A program made the translations under genes and the position numbers. 10,411 nt of DNA, taken from positions 1-10,411 of the forward strand of contig CAZAMT010000136.1 of assembly GCA_964486145.1 (NCBI GenBank), given 5' to 3'. This DNA is from CAZAMT01 sp964486145. GTDB lineage: Bacteria; Bacteroidota; Bacteroidia; Bacteroidales; JAAAOM01. This document shows, in pieces, positions 7,844 to 10,411 of the stretch (positions are counted from its first letter, which is position 1; every line of letters begins with the position of its first letter). The notes under the pieces are model-generated. The model ran no database searches. It was not told the DNA's origin and saw nothing but the letters and a program-made list of their open reading frames with translations.

Positions 7844-8754
7844 GGAAGTATTTGATTGGTTTATGGCTATTGCTTTTTTTGTTTAGCAAGATCTTCGCTC
7901 AGCAAACGAGTACGTTTTCGCAATACATTTTCAACAGGGGAATCATTAATCCTGCTTATTCCGGCACGAAAGCCTGCACCGAATTTTTTTTTACTGACAG
8001 ACATCAATTGGTCGGATTTGGTGGAGCTCCTTCACTGCAAACGCTGAGTGCTTATCATACATTTGCAGGTAAAAATCAATCGAAAAACGGAATTGGCCTT
8101 AACCTGTTAAATGACATGAACGGTGCGTATAAATCCTTGGCTGGTGAAGCCATGTATGCATTTCATTTCTTGATAAGCAGAAATCGAAACCTTATGATGG
8201 GACTCGGCCTCTCGGCGATCATTCGACAGAAGATCCTTGATGAGCAAAAATTTTCTCCTATTCCGGATCCCATTGTTAGCGGTGGCGCAGAACGACAGTT
8301 ACTGGGAAATGCTGCTGCAGGATTAGAGATTTACAGTGATCATTTATTTATCAGCGCTGCTTCGTACAACCTTATTTCCGAAAATTCTTTAAATGAGGGG
8401 CGAACCTATTTGATTCATGCCGGATATAATTTTGGAAATCCCAGGAAACATTTTAAGTTTCAGCCATCTGTTTTGTTGCAGTCAAACCAGCAAATGAACA
8501 TTTCTGATCTGACCCAAAAGTTCATTTACAGAGAGAAGTACTGGCTTGGTTTTCAGTTTCGAAAATATTTAACAGGTTATGCTGGATCATCCCAAAACCT
8601 TACCGTTTTTATGGGATTTGATGTGAATTCCTGGACCATTGGATATGCTTTTGATTTGGGTATAAACCAGTTGCAAAGTCATCATTTTGGAGGACATTTA
8701 TTAACAATTGGATATCAGGTATGTAAGGAACGTTTTTCCTGTCCTGCCTATTAA
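7840..8754 (+). CDS. PorP/SprF family T9SS outer-membrane protein
   Basis: This 304-residue protein belongs to the PorP/SprF family of outer-membrane beta-barrel proteins that assist type IX secretion. Residues 1-20 are a signal peptide, with likely cleavage after Ala20 (IFA|QQT). The mature start carries the family hallmark: F-S-Q-Y-I-F-N (26-32) followed by I-N-P-A-Y-S-G (36-42). The rest shows alternating amphipathic strands and an aromatic-rich C-terminal part typical of a barrel, and the length is normal for the family. In Flavobacterium johnsoniae, SprF is encoded next to the type B cargo SprB and is needed for its secretion, and paralogues serve other type B proteins. Here the ATG at 7840 overlaps the TGA of the upstream type B cargo gene (ATGA), which suggests translational coupling and a dedicated partner. 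It is probably one of several paralogues rather than the core PorP of the machine. It is the last gene of the cargo operon; no hairpin terminator is visible after it. Confidence 0.93.
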   Translation: MRKYLIGLWLLLFLFSKIFAQQTSTFSQYIFNRGIINPAYSGTKACTEFFFTDRHQLVGFGGAPSLQTLSAYHTFAGKNQSKNGIGLNLLNDMNGAYKSLAGEAMYAFHFLISRNRNLMMGLGLSAIIRQKILDEQKFSPIPDPIVSGGAERQLLGNAAAGLEIYSDHLFISAASYNLISENSLNEGRTYLIHAGYNFGNPRKHFKFQPSVLLQSNQQMNISDLTQKFIYREKYWLGFQFRKYLTGYAGSSQNLTVFMGFDVNSWTIGYAFDLGINQLQSHHFGGHLLTIGYQVCKERFSCPAY

Positions 8755-8783
8755 TTTCACGTATTTCTTTCCGCAATTTTCAT

Positions 8784-8791
8784 TATATTTG
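8784..8791 (+). promoter_or_regulatory. Bacteroidota -7 promoter box for the GntR-dehydrogenase operon
   Basis: TATATTTG matches the Bacteroidota primary-sigma -7 consensus TAnnTTTG at every defined position and lies 26 bp before the GntR start codon, in a 63-bp intergenic gap. The -33 element is not clear: TTTC occurs at 8764-8767 and 8755-8758, neither at the ideal spacing. The start of transcription would fall near 8796-8800, inside the palindrome described next. Confidence 0.6.
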
Positions 8792-8794
8792 TTA

Positions 8795-8806
8795 TTGGTT
8801 AACCAA
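8795..8806. promoter_or_regulatory. Palindromic operator, probably for the adjacent GntR/FadR regulator
   Basis: TTGGTTAACCAA is a perfect 12-bp palindrome. It contains TGGT and ACCA half-sites, the kind bound by FadR-subfamily GntR proteins (general form TGGT-n-ACCA). It sits 4 bp after the -7 box and 11 bp before the start codon, overlapping the predicted transcription start, which is a position suited to repression. That the neighbouring regulator binds here is inferred from position and symmetry. Confidence 0.6.
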
Positions 8807-8817
8807 AAGCCACCGAT

Positions 8818-9534
8818 ATGGGAAAAGGACAGACTGATATCTTAAACAGGATTGAATCCCTGGATATACAAAAACCTTCTGATGTTGTGTTGGAAAAAAT
8901 CAGGGGACTTATTATGGATGGTATTTTAAACCCCGGAGATCAACTTCCGCCGGAACGTAATTTAGCGGAAAAGTTTGATGTTGGCCGTGGACACGTGCGT
9001 GAAGCCATTAAGAAACTCGAATTTTATGGCATTGTAAAAACATATCCGCAAAGCGGAACCAAGGTTGCCAGTCAGGGTGCTCCGTTATTGGAAAATATGA
9101 TTGCAAATATCATCAAGCTTGATAAAAATGATGAAGCTTCCTTAATGGAAACAAGGGATATCCTTGAAATAAACGCGGCCCGTCTCATGGCATTGCGTGC
9201 CAATAATGAGCAAATTTCAATTCTGGAGAAAGCACTTATGGAACACCGCAGGGCTATTGAAAATGGAAATTCGGGAATAAATGAAGATTTGGTTTTTCAC
9301 CTGAAAATTGCTGAATACTCGAACAATCAAATATTGCAAAACATGATTATGTTGATTACACCCGAGGTACACCGCCTATCGGTAAGAGGTGATTCGTGCA
9401 GGGATGGCAGGGCTGATGATGCCTGGTTGGAACATAAAAAAATATGGGAAGCGATTACCCGCCATGATCGCGAAGCAGCCGGGGAAGCCATGAAATATCA
9501 TTTGCAAAAATCACGTCAATCATACAATAGGTAA
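8818..9534 (+). CDS. FadR-subfamily GntR transcriptional regulator (FCD domain)
   Basis: This is a 238-residue cytoplasmic DNA-binding regulator. The N-terminal winged helix-turn-helix covers about residues 18-85, with the family pattern G-D-Q-L-P-P-E-R-N-L-A (40-50), the recognition helix region V-G-R-G-H-V-R-E-A-I (55-64) and the wing Y-P-Q-S-G-T-K-V (76-83). The C-terminal all-helical FCD ligand domain spans about 108-232. Candidate metal ligands are all present: Asp157 and His161 (D-L-V-F-H), His206 (W-L-E-H) and His228 (K-Y-H-L), so it likely senses a sugar acid or other carboxylate bound through a metal. The length is usual for the subfamily. The ATG at 8818 follows a good -7 box and a palindrome, which points to negative autoregulation. 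The next gene, 65 bp downstream, has no separate promoter that I can see and encodes a gluconate 5-dehydrogenase-like enzyme, so the effector is probably a hexonate, uronate or derivative. The exact effector cannot be read from sequence. Confidence 0.92.
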   Translation: MGKGQTDILNRIESLDIQKPSDVVLEKIRGLIMDGILNPGDQLPPERNLAEKFDVGRGHVREAIKKLEFYGIVKTYPQSGTKVASQGAPLLENMIANIIKLDKNDEASLMETRDILEINAARLMALRANNEQISILEKALMEHRRAIENGNSGINEDLVFHLKIAEYSNNQILQNMIMLITPEVHRLSVRGDSCRDGRADDAWLEHKKIWEAITRHDREAAGEAMKYHLQKSRQSYNR

Positions 9535-9599
9535 AGAAAAAAATATTGAGCATAATCACGGGTTGGATGAATCAGGAATCAATAAATAAATACGAAATT

Positions 9600-10364
9600 A
9601 TGGACGAATTATTTACAGTAAAAGACAAAGTTGTTCTCATTACCGGTTCCAGTGGCGGTCTGGGTTATATATTTGCCCGGGGTCTGGCTTCCCGTGGGGC
9701 TAACGTTGTGTTAAACGGAACCAATAAAGAAAAGCTGTATGATGCACAACGATGCCTGAAGGAAGAAGGATTTGAAACACATGCCATTCCGTTTGATGTT
9801 ACTAACGCAAATTCAGTTAACGAAGCAGTGGAACGAATTGCCGGGGAAATCGGGCCCATCGGTGTACTGGTAAACAACGCAGGAGTTAACCTGCGTGCAC
9901 CAGCCGAAGAAATGGATGAAGCTACATGGGATAAAGTGTTAAACATTAACCTGAAAGGAGCCTTTTTAGTTTCCCGTGCTGCAGGAAATCAAATGATTAA
10001 TAATAAACGCGGTAAAATCATTAATATTTGCTCAATGCAAAGTGAACTTGGACGGGCGACCATTTCACCGTATGCAGCTTCAAAGGGTGGTTTAAAAATG
10101 TTAACAAAAAACCTGGCCGTGGAATGGGCCAAACACAACATTCAAATCAATGGAATTGGGCCGGGTTATTTTAAAACCGACATGACCAAGGCGCTTTATG
10201 AAAACAAAGAGTTCGATGAATGGTTGCGGTCACGAACGCCAGCCAACCGCTGGGGCGATCCCGAAGAACTAATAGGTGCCCTGGTTTATCTTTCGTCCGA
10301 AGCCAGCAATTATGTCAACGGGCAAATTATTTACGTGGATGGTGGCTTACTTTCGGCGGTTTAA
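9600..10364 (+). CDS. idnO: Short-chain dehydrogenase, gluconate 5-dehydrogenase (IdnO/Gno) type
   Basis: This is a 254-residue classical SDR. Motifs numbered from the chosen start are the cofactor-binding T-G-S-S-G-G-L-G (15-22), N-N-A-G (92-95) and the catalytic tetrad Asn117, Ser145, Tyr158 and Lys162 (Y-A-A-S-K). The segments I-C-S-M-Q-S-E-L-G-R, P-G-Y-F-K-T-D-M-T-K-A-L and R-W-G-D-P-E-E-L-I-G-A are those I recall from Escherichia coli IdnO, which interconverts D-gluconate and 5-keto-D-gluconate with NADP(H). SDRs such as KduD share the fold and gene setting, so substrate is likely but not certain. The ATG at 9600 gives M-D-E-L-F before the first strand, as in relatives; the same frame is open further upstream with an ATG at 9567 and a TTG at 9546, which would add unconserved residues. 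It follows the GntR gene by 65 bp and is probably cotranscribed and controlled by it. The remaining 47 bp to the window edge show no clear terminator, so the operon may continue. Confidence 0.85.
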   Translation: MDELFTVKDKVVLITGSSGGLGYIFARGLASRGANVVLNGTNKEKLYDAQRCLKEEGFETHAIPFDVTNANSVNEAVERIAGEIGPIGVLVNNAGVNLRAPAEEMDEATWDKVLNINLKGAFLVSRAAGNQMINNKRGKIINICSMQSELGRATISPYAASKGGLKMLTKNLAVEWAKHNIQINGIGPGYFKTDMTKALYENKEFDEWLRSRTPANRWGDPEELIGALVYLSSEASNYVNGQIIYVDGGLLSAV

Positions 10365-10411
10365 TAATTCGTTAAAAGATGCAAAAGCGCTAAGTTGTAA
10401 TATGTATAAAT

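Noticed and set aside
9546..9599. An N-terminal extension of the dehydrogenase from TTG 9546 or ATG 9567.
   Set aside because: The added residues lack any family resemblance, and the ATG at 9600 gives the usual SDR length and N-terminus.
1..10411. CRISPR array, tRNA/rRNA genes, insertion sequence or phage genes.
   Set aside because: No regularly spaced repeats, RNA-gene signatures, transposase or integrase motifs were seen on either strand.

Overview
The window looks like chromosomal DNA of a Bacteroidota bacterium, probably Bacteroidia or Cytophagia-like. It encodes two cargo proteins with type IX secretion (T9SS) C-terminal sorting domains, one type A and one type B (CHU_C). It also has a PorP/SprF-family outer-membrane protein, a DUF1987/SiaC protein, an AT-rich base composition, start codons without Shine-Dalgarno sequences, and a TAnnTTTG-type promoter box. 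All six genes lie on the + strand. I see no tRNA, rRNA, insertion sequence, CRISPR array or obvious foreign island.

Region 1 (1-450) holds a complete small siaC-like gene, closed by a 13-bp-stem intrinsic terminator. Region 2 (451-8754) is a likely three-gene operon for cell-surface or secreted proteins. It starts with an 1839-residue multidomain exoprotein with a type A sorting domain. A 572-residue exoprotein follows 33 bp downstream; it appears to be a PKD-like domain interrupted by a six-repeat beta-propeller, and it ends in a type B sorting domain. Its stop codon overlaps by 4 bp (ATGA) the start of a PorP/SprF gene, whose family members are known partners of type B cargo. The simplest reading is that the operon makes its own surface adhesin or structural protein together with the T9SS accessory needed to export or anchor it.

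Region 3 (8755-10411) is unrelated sugar-acid metabolism. A FadR-type GntR repressor has a perfect 12-bp palindrome in its own leader, just after a Bacteroidota-type -7 box. It is followed by a short-chain dehydrogenase that closely resembles IdnO/Gno gluconate 5-dehydrogenase. The pair is probably the start of a hexonate or uronate catabolic operon that continues past the window edge.

Nothing here is a demonstrably new system. The least explained item is the 1839-residue protein: most of its middle matches no family I recognise, and it is co-encoded with a type B cargo and a PorP/SprF protein.
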